Part shown: piece by piece, positions 1 to 13,040 of the stretch
Position numbering within the stretch: the first letter of the stretch is position 1
How the letters are laid out: each line of letters opens with the position of its first letter
From: Flaccisagitta enflata
Lineage: Eukaryota > Chaetognatha > Sagittoidea > Aphragmophora
DNA: 64,000 nucleotides
Assembly (NCBI GenBank): GCA_965153355.1
Contig: OZ231128.1
Coordinates: forward strand, 39,308,001 to 39,372,000
Reading direction: 5' to 3'
The notes under the pieces: model-generated
Databases searched by the model: none
What the model saw: the letters and a program-made list of their open reading frames with translations, nothing else
Told to the model about the DNA's origin: nothing
Position numbers and translations under genes: made by a program

Positions 1-122
1 ATATCTCAACAGTTGCGCCAACCTCCCTCCTTGTCATATCAATGACCTGGTCCTGCAGTTCCGCCAGCCTCTAAAACTTTGGCGTTGGTGCAGTTACATC
101 CAAGAGCACGGAGAATGTCGCC

Positions 123-606
<484 letters not shown>

Positions 607-634
607 ATGAAGATATCTCACAATCACTCACACA

Positions 635-635
<1 letters not shown>

Positions 636-720
<85 letters not shown>
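636..720. repeat. (CA)n microsatellite
   Basis: About 85 bp of near-perfect CA repeat, 30 bp downstream of the polypurine tract. Confidence 0.95.
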
Positions 721-724
<4 letters not shown>

Positions 725-1221
725 CACCATTATTATCACTTATATCAATGCTAACACACACACTACATGCAAACGCTAAAGCATGAACGTGCACACGCTG
801 GCATGAGCAGGTGTTTCCACACACAACTTTGGCGTCATGATGTTTCTAATGTGATGTCATCCATCACCGAACGGTCAAGAATGACGTCATGGTAAGGGTC
901 GTTTTCTTCACACCATCCCATTCACGCTTTCTTGCTTTCAGATCAGAGGCGTTAAGGTTTCTTTATGACGAAATATATGGTGAGTTGTGACAATTGTTTC
1001 TTTCATAACGTTTCCTGTCGAACTTGAAATGAATTAATGTATTCGTTTACTTCAGTCAAGAGAGAGTTAAGATTTAAGATTCATGAAATTAAAGAGACTC
1101 TTATAATTAGAACTCAGAGTCAAAATGGGAATGAACGGAAAACAGTTTCAACCTTGGATAGGGTCGTCAGCTCTGCTACCGGTACGTATCTGTTAGGCTC
1201 TGATTTCTTGTTCTCTTGGGG
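721..1221. other. Non-coding stretch, nothing recognised
   Basis: No ORF with protein-like composition and no repeat family seen elsewhere in the window. Confidence 0.5.
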
Positions 1222-1224
1222 TTA

Positions 1225-1483
1225 GGGGGCGTTTCTAGTCAAGACGATCGCGTTTTGAAAGGGCCACTCGGTCGCTCGCTACATTCGTTCGCTCGCACCG
1301 CTCACTCGCTCTGCAGCGCACCGCTTTGCTCCGCTCGCTTCGCTCGCTTGCTCCATTCACAGGCTTGCTCACTCACTTCGCTCACTTCCTCGTGGGACAG
1401 TTGAAATTCTTGAATATAGGTTCACACTGTTGTCGCATTCCACGGGAACAAACGTGTTTTTGGCGCTCACTAGAAACACGCCC
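1225..1483. mobile_element. Harbinger-like MITE, copy 1
   Basis: The ends are inverted repeats (GGGGGCGTTTCTAG at the left, CTAGAAACACGCCC at the right). The element is flanked by TTA at 1222-1224 and 1484-1486. GGG-type termini with a TWA target duplication are typical of PIF/Harbinger. The interior is rich in TCGCTC motifs. It has no coding capacity. Related copies lie at 1487-1764 and 57924-58169. Confidence 0.75.
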
Positions 1484-1486
1484 TTA

Positions 1487-1764
1487 GGGCACGTTTCTAG
1501 TCACAGATGATCGCGTTTTAAGCGGGCCACTCGGTCGCTCGCTACATTCGTTCACTTGCACCGCTCACTCCGCTCACTCGCTCCCGGTGCTCTGCTTTGC
1601 TTCACTTTGCTCTGCGCACTTCGCTCCCTCGCTTTGTTCACAAGCTCGCTCACTCACTTTACTCACTCCCTCATGGGACGGTTGAAATTCGTGAATATGT
1701 GTTCACACTGAAAACGCGTTTCACGGGAAGAAACGCGTTTTCGGTCATCAGTAGAAACACGTCC
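1487..1764. mobile_element. Harbinger-like MITE, copy 2, abutting copy 1
   Basis: Same termini and interior as copy 1. It starts directly after the TTA that ends copy 1 and is followed by another TTA at 1765-1767, so the two copies share one target trinucleotide. Confidence 0.75.
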
Positions 1765-2609
1765 TTACTATCACATTGTTTAAAATGAAGCTATGCTGAA
1801 ACGGTTACATAGGAAATCCTCAACGCAAAACGCGGACAACTGAAACACTGAAACACGTGTCAGCAAATTTCCGGTACACATCTCACTCATCAATTACCAT
1901 GTTGATTTCTATTAAGTATATATCCAAAATCCCGGTCATCATCGGTGAGATTTCGCCTTGAATCTTGAAGGAATGTAAGTCAAAGTGGATGCGGTTTCTA
2001 AGCCGAAGGACTTAACCGCGCGGTTTATTCCCAATTTTCTTGATTCATCCTACTTTTCTCTTTCTTTTTTTTTCTTTCGACATTTCAGACGTGGGTCACT
2101 TCAAAGACCAACCCTTCCAAGGAGCTGTTTGCGGACCTCAGCATTTCCCCCCCCCCCCCCTTCCAAGTGAGGCATTCCATTAATTGTTTCTATTGCACTC
2201 CTTCTTTTATTCTAATATTATTAGGTTTAAACCTGAATCCATTTCTTTGCGCTATATGTCTTTATCTTAGGATATGAAATCTATATGGGTGTCACTTAAA
2301 AAATGTAACCTTGATACTAAGTCCACGTTTCAGCAACCAATATTCAATACATGAGGTTTCATTTTTTGGCATCTACGTGCTTGCTGTTATTTTTTTCGAC
2401 CGCCGAATTTTGAGACAACTGAGATTAAAATCTGGGTAAACATGGCCAAGTGCTAAGAAGTTACCCATTCCTCTTCATGCCTAAACAAGCACTGTGCTTC
2501 AGATTCAATACTCGAGAAGTCGGTCAAAGAGCAATGGGCGAAATTCAGATGCCAACTGCCACGCAAAGAGACAGGCCGACACTCACACCAATAACCAAAA
2601 CTGTCAGCC

Positions 2610-2610
<1 letters not shown>
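1765..2610. other. Non-coding stretch with a 14-base poly-C run
   Basis: The C run is at 2147-2160. Nothing else is recognised. Confidence 0.5.

Positions 2611-2678
<68 letters not shown>
2611..2678 (+). repeat. (GA)n microsatellite
   Basis: About 68 bp of GA with one AAG interruption. Confidence 0.95.
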
Positions 2679-2679
<1 letters not shown>

Positions 2680-2721
2680 ACACAAATGAGAGAATCTGAA
2701 ATCAAATCCTTTCTTTGGTAC

Positions 2722-2879
2722 AGCAAGGCCGTATATATATAAACGGCAGCATTAGTCGCGGACAGGTGTGTTGGAGTGGAAAACGTCAGAAAACAATTTG
2801 TGACCGACGGACGGACAGACGGACCAACCGACCGACGGACTGACAAGCGGCTTATAGAGTCGCGGGTTCGCGACTGAAG
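2722..2879 (+). mobile_element. Hairpin element, subfamily H-I, short copy
   Basis: It starts with a degenerate AGCAAGGCCG end. AGTCGCGGAC follows, then a GGAC/GACC/GACG microsatellite, and it ends in a terminal hairpin at the sequence AGTCGCGGGTTCGCGACTGA. Internal microsatellite plus 3' hairpin is the HINE/'pearl' layout; the family name is an inference. Confidence 0.65.
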
Positions 2880-2980
2880 AAGGGGACAGACACTGAATTG
2901 CAGAAAGGGTGATAGAATAGGTAGAGACGCAGAATCAGGTAGACAGCAAGAGTGCCCCTACCTAAATGCTTGATCTGTCC

Positions 2981-3272
2981 TTTTAGTCGCGTGTGTTGTT
3001 GTCTTTTCTACAGAGGGGCGATTTTGCCCCTTAACCGCAGTTTTTGCAGTCACCGCACCTCAGTCCTAAGCTCAACAAAAATGAGTCTCCATGACGTTTA
3101 TCTATGATGTTTTTGTCAATTCAGTCAATCAGGTTGATTAGGTAACATAAATAATCAAAAGTCAAGTCAATTCAAAATAGTCATTCACGTCAGGTGTTGG
3201 CCTTGTTCATTACTGCTCCTGCCCGGCCACACGCGATCGCGCGAATGGGATGGCCACCTATCTTGTCCTGTT
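2981..3272 (-). mobile_element. Degenerate hairpin element, mixed H-II and H-I end
   Basis: Reverse orientation. TTTTAGTCGCGTG starts the copy and GTGTTGGCCTTGTT (the H-II end) falls at about 3195-3208. It is followed by a decayed H-I end (GCTCCTGCCCGGCCACACGC). Confidence 0.45.
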
Positions 3273-3677
3273 CAACTTCATTCTGACAACCAATCTACGA
3301 CCATCGAATGAATATCAATTATTTCTATTTTCAATTATTGGAAATTTGTTGAGAAAAAAACACAACCGCTGCTAAACTCTCCTTTCTCTCTCATTGCTGC
3401 CTTTTGCAAGCATGCCTAACCTTGGTTTCCTTTGTCTTTGCCAACCGTAGTTAATTTGAATCGTAAAGAAAATTCAAGCGGTGAGAAAAAGGCTGTAAAC
3501 ATAGAAACCGACACTTGGTCGTCGCTGAGATCCTAACAATTCCACTTGGCAACGGCCCTAAGCCTGGTAGGTATGGGAAGTGTATTTTTTCAGGATCGTA
3601 AAAACTCTCTGGCGTCCTTGTTTTCCCATCATATAGCTGCGGAAGGGTGTATAAAAACAACGGTTTTAGACATTTTA

Positions 3678-3812
3678 TAGGAGCAGTGAAGCCAAAGACC
3701 TCAAAAACATAAAACATACCGGCGGACCGACAAACGGATGGACTAAGCGGGGTGTAGAGTCGCGTAGCACGCCACTAAGAAATAACAAGGCCGGATACAC
3801 ATGTCAGTCGTC
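3678..3812 (+). mobile_element. Truncated H-I element followed head-to-tail by a second H-I left end
   Basis: 3678-3782 keeps the interior (AGGAGCAGTGA), a short GACC/GACG tract and the GTGTAGAGTCGCGTAGCACG terminal part. A new AACAAGGCCGGATACAC left end starts at about 3783 and then runs out. Confidence 0.55.
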
Positions 3813-3945
3813 ACCCTTAGCTTTTCATTTGAAAAAAAAATCAAAAATTGTCAAAAAAAGTTAAGAGATGTTAAAATGTGTCAAAAACTGTTAGTTTTGA
3901 AAAAGAAATTGATCACGATGATAAAAGGGTTTTTAAATGGGTAAA

Positions 3946-4380
3946 AGTCGTAAAAGCATTAGATGGGTAGCGGTACCCATGCCCTGCTTAAGTAGGTTAT
4001 GATTGTAATTAAGGGAGGGAGCAGGGCAGCGGCCCCAAAGGGCTCAATGACCTATACTTTCACACAGGAAAATTTTTTCCTCCTCCTCCTCCTTGCCCCT
4101 AAAGGCCTAAATCTCAGCCTCAAGGCCCATATTCCAGCCTTGAGGCCCAAATCCCAGTCTTGAAGCTCAAATCCCTTGAGGCTGGGATTTTTGCCTTGAA
4201 TATAATAATATAATGGGGTAATATAATGGGATTTGGGCCTCAAGACTGGGATTTGGGCCTCAAGGCTGGGATATGGGCATGGACTTGGGATAGGAGGGGG
4301 GTACAGAGAACAAGAAGAAAATTCCCCTGAACTGTGTGAAAGCATAGGTCATCGACCCCTTCCGGGCCGCTGCCCAAAAA
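3946..4380. mobile_element. Foldback element, family B, with VNTR core
   Basis: One end reads AGTCGTAAAAGCATTAGATG, then GGTACCCATGCCCTGC. The inverted arms are GGGCAGCGGCCCCAAAGGG...ACCTATACTTTCACAC (from about 4023) and its complement, ending GGGCCGCTGCCC at 4375. Between them lie about 20-bp units of the type GGCCTCAAGACTGGGATTTG, present in both orientations. No coding capacity. Confidence 0.7.
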
Positions 4381-4618
4381 CGATTGAAATAGTTGAAAAA
4401 GGGTTTTAGTCTTTAAGAAGATTGAAATATTTTACATACAGGTTTAAAGTAAAAGGTTTTTTTTTTTAAGTTTTGTACTTGACTTACAGGTGTTAATCTT
4501 GTTCTTTTTATTGTCCCAGGTGTTGCGGAGTTTGCACATGTTTGTCTCTTTCCTCCGTTCAATTGTTTTCTATGTCCTTGTCTTTCTTTTACGTTTTGTG
4601 TCCGAATCTGTTGGTCCG

Positions 4619-4622
<4 letters not shown>

Positions 4623-4702
<80 letters not shown>
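4623..4702 (-). repeat. (CT)n microsatellite
   Basis: About 80 bp of CT on the + strand. Confidence 0.95.
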
Positions 4703-4704
<2 letters not shown>

Positions 4705-4957
4705 AACGCGAGTTTGTAATCCATAGCGCCTCGGCGGAAAATTGAGTCGAATTTTATGTGATCATCTAAGTGCTTTGGTTCCGCCCCCAAACACAGACGC
4801 CGGGCCCAACGCCTCTTTAGAAAAAAACACGAGAAAATAGAAAAGAATTACCGCATAGAGTCAATAGAAGGTCAACGATACCACTTTCTTTATGGGACTG
4901 TGATATTCAATTGCATTTGAAGCTGGTCAGATGTGCCTTTCATAATGAGGAAATCTG

Positions 4958-5137
4958 AAACAAGGCCGGATACACGGCCACCAGTTGCGGACGGGTGGGC
5001 AGGGGCGGAAATGCGCGTTTTCCCACTTTTCGACTCGATCACCTCTACGGACCAACCAGCAACCGACCAACCGACCGACAGCCGACCGGGCGGACGGACG
5101 GATAAATATATAGAGTTGCGTGTCCGCAACTAAAAAA
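4958..5137 (+). mobile_element. Hairpin element, subfamily H-I, complete short copy
   Basis: AACAAGGCCGGATACACGGC starts the copy, then GTTGCGGACGGGTGGGCAGG. An ACCAACCGACCGAC/GGACGG microsatellite follows, and the end is the hairpin AGTTGCGTGTCCGCAACTAA. Compensating changes keep the hairpin paired although the usual GTCGCG stem has changed to GTTGCG. Confidence 0.7.
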
Positions 5138-6770
5138 ATAACCCCGTGTTCCCTACTGGTCTTTTATTTAATAGATGTTTGTCAGCGAAAAGTTAGAATG
5201 TAAAATAAAAAAAAAGAGGGCTGAGTATGGCAGGTCTCCGGGAAGGTGCGATTTTCACTGCCATAGCCAGTTTTTCACTAAAAAAAATTGATCCAAGCAG
5301 TTATGTTGAAGTATTCCACCCAATGTATGTGGAAGTGCACATAAACTAGGAAATTTGCTTGGAAGTACTATAGGGATGACTTAAACATTATGAAATGTAT
5401 CAATATGCAACGAAAAATAAGACATTTTCTGAAGAAAATTCTCTTTTATCACTAGATAAGGCTCCACGGAAAACTCTTAATTTGCATAGAAAATGACAAA
5501 TTCAAAAAACTAAAAACATGACCCTCTTCCAAAGACACATAGGAAGGAAGCCATGTTCTTGGAAATGCAAAAAAGTTCGTTTGGAAGCAGATTAAGAGTT
5601 TTCCGTGGGACCATCTTAAGAATTTTATCACTCAGTTTTCAGTAAAACGATTTCCTAATCCATTTCTTTTCTCCACATACATTGTTAATCAAAGATATTT
5701 TTCCCGTGCATGATGGCTGAAAAAGCGTATTGATGTAGCTGTTGTTCCTAGTCAGTACTAGGAAGGAATATTTTACATAAAAAGTTATCATATATTGAGT
5801 TGACTAAACTGGCAAGAAAATCGCGCGCTCAAAAGAAGCGTGTCGTATTTCTCTTTGTTTTTTAGGTATTTGTTTACCTCGCGGTTTTGTGAGAGCGGGG
5901 CTGCAGGGTTCTTCTTTCGATTCTTTAGGACCGGTAGTAGTTAACTTTTTGAAACTTCTCAATAGTTGACTAGCAAAAAAAGTTTAAGATTTTCGATTTC
6001 ATTTGTTACATCCCAGTTGATACTTTTTTTTATGATTGGCTCGCCCATTAAATTCTTACATAAACATATTTATATTTTCCCCATTCATTTTTTGCTCAGA
6101 AATTGTTTCTTTTACTGCCTTAATCATATAAGAAATTCAATCTTTTAAAACCTTTCATGATTTTTCTCAAAAATTCTCAGAATTTGAGGAAATATAACTG
6201 ATTTTGACCATTTCGCACCCAGAAAATACAAAATGGTTAACTATCTAGCTAGTTATTTTTGGTTAGTTAGCTCCAGGGCTCCTAGTTAACGTGCTCGTTA
6301 GTGTCAAGTACGGCGGGTCCTACAATTCTTTGTCAACCTGTGGATTTGACTGTCACATAATGAACTACTGCCCAATGATATAGAGAGAACATGGAGAAGC
6401 AGGGATACATGTACACAAAAGCATTCCCGTACGGACAAATCTCGAGAAAACCTTGTAGCCATCTCGAGAAAACCTTGAAGCCATTAAAAATTACTGGCTC
6501 TGGTTGAAAATCGCTTCTGAATTGTCGTTTGTGGACGCCGAATCGCCGCCAGTCGTGAGACAGAGTGAGAATGAAATAAACGGCGCCCAAAAAAAACGCA
6601 GGAGAACTCGCGTTAGTGACTCCGAAAAAAATCTCCTCGAAATGCAAATGACGCCAACCAATTTTGATAAAAAGAAAATGAACACGAATGCAACGAAAAA
6701 TTAATTCACGTCTTGAGAAGAAAACCGGGCTCATTTTAGGCTTTGGAAAGAAAAAAATAATTTGTGCATT
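5138..6770. other. Long non-coding stretch, nothing recognised
   Basis: AT-rich, with short local duplications only (for example CTCGAGAAAACCTTG at about 6431 and 6462). ORFs here are short and have no protein-like features. Confidence 0.5.
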
Positions 6771-6968
6771 TTTAATCGCGAACACGCGTCTCTACAGTCT
6801 ACACCTTGCCTTGTCGGTCGGTCCGTCCGTCCGTCCGTCCGTCCGTCCGTCCGTCCGTCCGTCCGTCCGTCCATCCATCCGTCCGTAATTTCCACTTACT
6901 GAACGTTTTTTGCACCACTGCTCCTGCCCAAACCTCCGCGACTGGATTGCCGTGTATCCGGCCTTGTT
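6771..6968 (-). mobile_element. Hairpin element H-I with expanded (CGTC)n
   Basis: Reverse orientation. TTTAATCGCGAACACGCG is the hairpin end, (GTCC)n spans about 6815-6890, then CTGCTCCTGCCC and CCGTGTATCCGGCCTTGTT close it. The VRPS repeat ORFs are microsatellite translations. Confidence 0.7.
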
Positions 6969-8417
6969 CGTATTCCATTCCAACGAAATTACAACGACAA
7001 TTTGGAGGCGTTAGGTGTTAGATAATTGAGAGCTCCAAAGGCCTTTACTAAGATATGGGTTGAGTAGTTATGTTGTCCAACTTTCATTAAAAGGGCCTTC
7101 AGGTTTTCATCTCTATCTGACAAAAATGTGTATTTTTGTATAAAAAGGATTAGAATTTATCAAAGTTTTCATAAAGATAACGTAACGTCTGTTCAATAAA
7201 AAGTTGACACTCAATAATCAAACAGTGTTTAAAGTGGTTTTTACTTCATTTTATAGCAAACAATTTATAGACCAAGGAATCAGATGGTTAAGGTTGTAAT
7301 GTACAACTACTAAAAATGTAAAAATTCAAAATCAAATGTCAGTTACAATTTTGTATGATTTGAAACAAAATATTTACATACTTAAATGTACTTGAAAAGT
7401 CTTGAAAAGCTTCACAAATGATATAAAAACATTCTTCTTTCCAGTGAATGAATCGCAGCTCTATAACACCCCTGACATAATTAAGCGAACTGGAAACATA
7501 TGCCATAAACACTGAAATATTGGCCCCAGCTCTTCAAGATTTGACATAGAAATAGCAAAGATGTCACACTTTGGCATAGAAGAGCAACAGAGAGCAATTA
7601 TTGACTTGAAGAAGGTTGAGAAGGTAAAAAGTCGAAAATGGCAAATTGCATTTTAACTGATTTTCCCCACAAAATTTCTTTATGAAGATGGCACATATCT
7701 ACAGCTGTTTTTCGCGGTCTATACCCAAGCCATCTAGCTTTGATGGCTGGAGACTTATTCTTTTAATGATTTTGAGGAAGAGGGGGCCAAGAAATGGACA
7801 GGGGCAGCCCCTACTACTGAGAAAATTGTGCTTAGAGTAAAGTAGTAATAATGGACTGTCTCCTATCAGAAAATGGCAATGTAGCGACTTGAATAGGCTC
7901 TTAACCTAGTTTTTGAATCATTTTTGACTCTATTCGAATGGAATTTACCCCAGACAGTATGAAGATATCCCAAAGTGTCATTCTAACCACTTTGTTACAC
8001 TCAAATAGGTGAAATTCGACCTCAGTTCGCCTAATTTTGTCAGGGGTGTTAGCTCTTTTGGTTCAGAATGTAACTTTTTTATGGACAGACATTATTTGCG
8101 TACAATTCTATCTTCCGCCGGGTTTTCGGATACCGCATGAGCGAATCAGTCACACAACTACAACACGCCCTCGGTCGGCTGACCTGGGAAGAACTCGTCG
8201 AAAAAAGAAAGGCCAAGTTTCTTGCCTCTGCTCGCGAGTCTACGCTGTTAAATCAGTTTCTGTAGAATGTTTCACCTGAGACATGCCTAATATCACCCCC
8301 CCCCCACATTCCCCATTTGTTCTTTTGCTACTGTTTTATTTGAAATTATGTCAGTGTGCTACATGAACGCTTCATGTGAATAAACTGGATATAAACTGGA
8401 TATTATTTCTCGAGGAG
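6969..8417. other. Non-coding stretch, nothing recognised
   Basis: AT-rich. A short motif near 8062 (GAATGTAACTTTTTT...GGACAGACATTAT) recurs at about 51171 in an H-II element, so part of this stretch may be old element sequence. Confidence 0.4.
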
Positions 8418-8514
8418 GTCTTACAGTGCAACCCCGCCTCCATAACAACAGGACAAGATATTTCAGTCCCAAAATCATTCTGCCTTTTGTAGTGTTAAAA
8501 TATCTTTAGTAATT
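8418..8514 (+). repeat. 97-bp segment identical to 18525-18621
   Basis: It starts GTCTTACAGTGCAACC and ends TCTTTAGTAATT. By eye every base matches the other copy, which forms the inner right end of the 15581-18644 element. Here no terminal repeat is attached. Confidence 0.85.
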
Positions 8515-8940
8515 AAACTCCTTCAACAGTGACTCGATTTTCAAGGTTTCATTTTTTAGGCTCTTTAACTTTTGATTAAGGCGAAATTTCGGATCACTAC
8601 TAGACTATATATATGTCTGACTATCAGAAACCATAAAAAAAGTGGCAGTATTCCTATTTTAAGGCACACGGTGGAAATATTGAACAGTGTACTGCCCCTG
8701 CTTAGTCTCAAAACAGTCCCCGTCAACCCCATTATTACCCCTCCCTCCCACCCCCACCCCCCGCGTTACTCTCCCTGCCCACTAGTAAGCGACTTCTTAT
8801 TGGCCTTATATCCGACCTTGTTTCTTGTTCAGTCCAGTTGTAAATTGCCCAATCTATCTCGGCAGCGTTTTGATTTGTATGGACAGTCAATAGAAAATAT
8901 GGGCCAAATGTCCCTGTGGTTTTTTATTGTATCATCCTTA
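8515..8940. other. Non-coding stretch, nothing recognised
   Basis: No protein-like ORF. A C-rich run lies at about 8733-8762. Confidence 0.45.
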
Positions 8941-9219
8941 GATGCGTCCTCGCATCTCTATAATTAGTATTACAGGTCATGTCTACCGTTGATCAGTTGG
9001 TCAGTTGGTTGGTCAGTTGTTCTGTCCTTCGCGCAAACATTTGAATCATGAAATCAGAGGCTCTTTCATCAGAAAAGTATCACTCTCTCATACACAGGAT
9101 CATTCAGGATCATTCATTCATTCACTCCCTCATTCATTCATTCATTCATTCATTCAATCATTCATAAAAGACGTTTACTAACAGAGGACGCATCGTTGGC
9201 CTACTTAGCCTTGTTCCAG
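8941..9219 (-). mobile_element. Hairpin element, subfamily H-D
   Basis: Reverse orientation. The hairpin GATGCGTCCTCGCATC is at 8941-8956, followed by a TTGGTCAG tract, (ATTC)n at about 9105-9165, and the end GAGGACGCATC...AGCCTTGTT. H-D shares the AACAAGGC start with H-I and H-II but has a GATGCG hairpin. Confidence 0.6.
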
Positions 9220-9705
<486 letters not shown>

Positions 9706-9936
9706 CCACTTGGTTAAGGTCATCGAGTTCTAAATGCGTCTTGCTTACCTGTATTGGCTCCATTTTAGTTGCACGTAGAACTAGGGATGTGGAAGCGATA
9801 GACCGTTTCTATTTTGGTGGGTAGGATAGCTACTAGTTTTTGAACTGTGAAATGGAAGCGGAAGCGGAAGCAGCATAAAAATTGACCGCTTCCACAACCC
9901 TACGTAGAACAGTACTTCTTTACGACGATGCATGCA

Positions 9937-10159
<223 letters not shown>

Positions 10160-10309
10160 TTTTCTTTTGAGATTTTTCCAAGGGAAAATTTTCCTTGCCA
10201 ATATAAAATTCCGACTCATGTGCGGTTTTTCCTGCACGTTCCGGGTGAAACGGTTGTTGACATTAGAACTTTTGGATTAGCCCCATCTTTCCGATTTTCT
10301 TCTTTTTGC

Positions 10310-10313
<4 letters not shown>

Positions 10314-10393
<80 letters not shown>
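10314..10393 (-). repeat. (CT)n microsatellite
   Basis: About 80 bp of CT ending directly at the family B end GGGCAGCGGCCCCGAAGG. Confidence 0.95.
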
Positions 10394-10396
<3 letters not shown>

Positions 10397-11439
10397 GGCA
10401 GCGGCCCCGAAGGGGTCGATGACCTATGCTTTCACACACATCGGGGATTTTCTCCACCTTCTCCTCCTTCATCCCCCCCTCAAATCCCAGTCTCGAGTAG
10501 GGTCCTAACTTCGCGAGCGATTGAGATGCACAAAGAGTTAAAGCAAGTTATGTATGTGTAGTTCAAGTTTGGAAACTATCAAGGTCATCCGTTAAGTGCA
10601 ATGATTCCACCAAGGACGTTTTGTGACAGGGGGTCCGGGTCATCGGTGGATCTTTGTCATAAGTGTTCTTTTGTTGACCTTCCTTCAGTTAGGGGGGGTC
10701 ATACAGGGTTGATTTTGGAAATTCCTTATGGAACTCTGGAATCTGGGGGTTGGTTTTGTGTAGAAAAGGTTAGAAAATTTTTTGGGTATATCCCTTTTAA
10801 GGAAAAATAATCCATTTTTGATAAAAAATGAGAAATGCAATAGGCGAAAATTGAAAAAAATCGCGAAAATTGACAAGATAGAGGCCATTGGTAGTAGCCA
10901 TCAGGACACTACAAAACATTCATTTTTGGTTTAAATGATGTATTTTTGCCTTACCCTTACCATTTATGGTAATAATTAGGCTTTTTATGCAAGATTTTTC
11001 TCATTTTCAGAGCTTTATACATAATGCCATTGAGCCAATAATAAGCAAAAATCAAAGAAATTGCAGAAATCTTTAAAAATGGATAAAATCGTTCAGCCTG
11101 TTGTGTGATAGAAAAAATTGTTCCTGATTATTCTAAAGATGTTTGTTTGAATCAGTATTCTTGTTATTCTAAGATTCCTTTCCCTTGTATGTTAAAAAAT
11201 AACATTTCTTATCTATAGAATATTTGCAAAAAAAGGCAATAAAGGGCAAAATCAATAAAAATTGCAAAAATCAGTGCTCAAGCTTCTTCCTCCAGGACTT
11301 GCAACCTGGCATGGGTGTTTTTACTATTATTTTTCTGTTTTCGGAGTTTATTTGTTTTTTTTCTTTCAAATCAATGTTAACACCTACACAAATATGGGTA
11401 AGGTTTCATGGTCAAACTAGAAACCAGTTTGACAAAATC

Positions 11440-12600
11440 TTTAACCACTAAGGCAATTCCATCAAAAGCGGACAAAAATGTAAAATCACCTTTAAAAGCA
11501 CCTAAAGTACCCTTGTGCACAATTAGGTGATGAGGTAAAAATGTAAACCACTAAGGCAAAAATAAAAAGTAATAAACATTGAACAATTTAAATTGAAAAA
11601 TAAATTGAAAAGAAATTGTAAAGATTAATAACTGAGCGCGTTCTGTGCTAGATCACCAAGACCTCAGTAACAAGTCATAAAGAAAAAAAATTGCAATCAA
11701 GGTAAAAAAGTAAATGAGCAGGATTTGTGCAAAATCACCAAGACCTCATTTACTATTTTCAATAATCTCATTCATCATTCTGAGATGAAACCTTCCCTAG
11801 CTTCTTGTCCAACCACAGCAGCAGAAGCCTCAGAGACAGATGATGGCCCTTTCCACTGCACTGAGTGTGGCATGGGTAATGAGGTATTTCTCTTTGATGG
11901 CAAGTAGTCCAGCTTCCTTGAAGTTCAAAGTGAAAGGTGGCTCTGTCAACTTGGCTGATTACCAGTCAACCTTTGAAGCAGCTTTGAACTTTGGTCCACA
12001 ACACCAGTGCAGTCAAAGACATTTTTCAGCAGGGTTTATCTTGCAGCAACAGAGGAAAGGGGGATTAACTTTTGTGCCAAAGAGGGCAAAAATCCTCCAA
12101 ATGCACCTCATGCAGTCAAAGTGGAGACAGACTCCAACCAAACTCCTGGAGCTGGGATATCAATTTTTTGGTAACTGTTTCTGTGAAACCATTGATGGCA
12201 TGGGGGTGTGATCACAATCATGCTGGTCTGGGCAAATTCCAACCCATTTCTTGACTATCTCTTTGAAAGAGCATTAAAAGTCAAGAAAGTCACAAGTCAT
12301 AAGATTGAATGTTTTGATTTTTTTACGTAATTTGTTAAAAAAAAAGTTTTTTATTTCCTTATTTTAGTGTTACAATCTTAAACTGTAATTCTATAAAAGG
12401 AAATTTCAAATGTTCTGATCCTAGTGACTCATATTTTTTTGCATAACTAATGGATTTTTAAAAACTTTTACTCAATAAATGAGGTTTTGGTGAGCTGAAA
12501 CAGCTTCCACTCTGTCATTTCGTTGTTTTTGTTTACAGTGTTTTTATTTGAAATGTGCACATCTTTTCATGTTTGCTTCTTCATTTGCTCAAGTCTTAAG
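11440..12600. other. Core of the giant inverted repeat, no recognised gene
   Basis: It holds a slightly G+C-richer part (about 11780-12230) that could be a decayed coding piece; one frame shows an isolated CxxC. No domain can be named. Confidence 0.35.
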
Positions 12601-12604
12601 TGGT

Positions 12605-13040
12605 TAACAGGTCGCCCCAGGGCTATATGTGGTCAGCGATACCTGTTGCCCTGCTTTGCATGGTTGTGAATCGGAATAAGAGAAAGCAAGGAAGTGGCAC
12701 TGAAAGGGATGAAGTCCTGTAGAACACAGGGGGACTTTTGTTTGTTCGTCGTTTGTCTGTCCATCCATCAGTCCCCCCTCAGGCCCTCTCAGGCCTTAAA
12801 TCTGCCCTCTCAGGCCTGAAATCTGCCCTCACAGGCCTGAAATCTGCCCTCACAGGCCTGAAATCTGCCCGCACAGGCCTTCATCTACCCTCTTAGGCCC
12901 TGAATTGGAGAGGGCAGATTTCAGGCCTAAGAGGGCCTGGGGGGACAAACAGATGGAAGGACGAACGAAGAAACGAATAAACAAAAGTCCCCCCATGTTC
13001 TACAGGACTTCATCCCATTTGGGGCGGCTGCCCAAAAAAC
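12605..13040. mobile_element. Foldback element, family C, inside the giant inverted repeat
   Basis: The left part reads AACAGGTCGCCCCAGGGC, then GATGAAGTCCTGTAGAACAC. The right arm is the complement (GTTCTACAGGACTTCATCCC...GGCTGCCC). The core is a VNTR of CAGGCCTGAAATCTGCCCTC units. A second copy is at 50003-50690. Confidence 0.65.

Noticed and set aside
9775-9906. Small inverted repeat (GGGATGTGGAAGCG and CGCTTCCACAACCC)
   Set aside because: The arms are short and imperfect and no second copy was found in the window, so I did not call an element.
11840-12211. Forward ORF of 123 codons in the core of the giant inverted repeat
   Set aside because: Overlapping frames look equally protein-like, contain stops, and show no recognisable domain.
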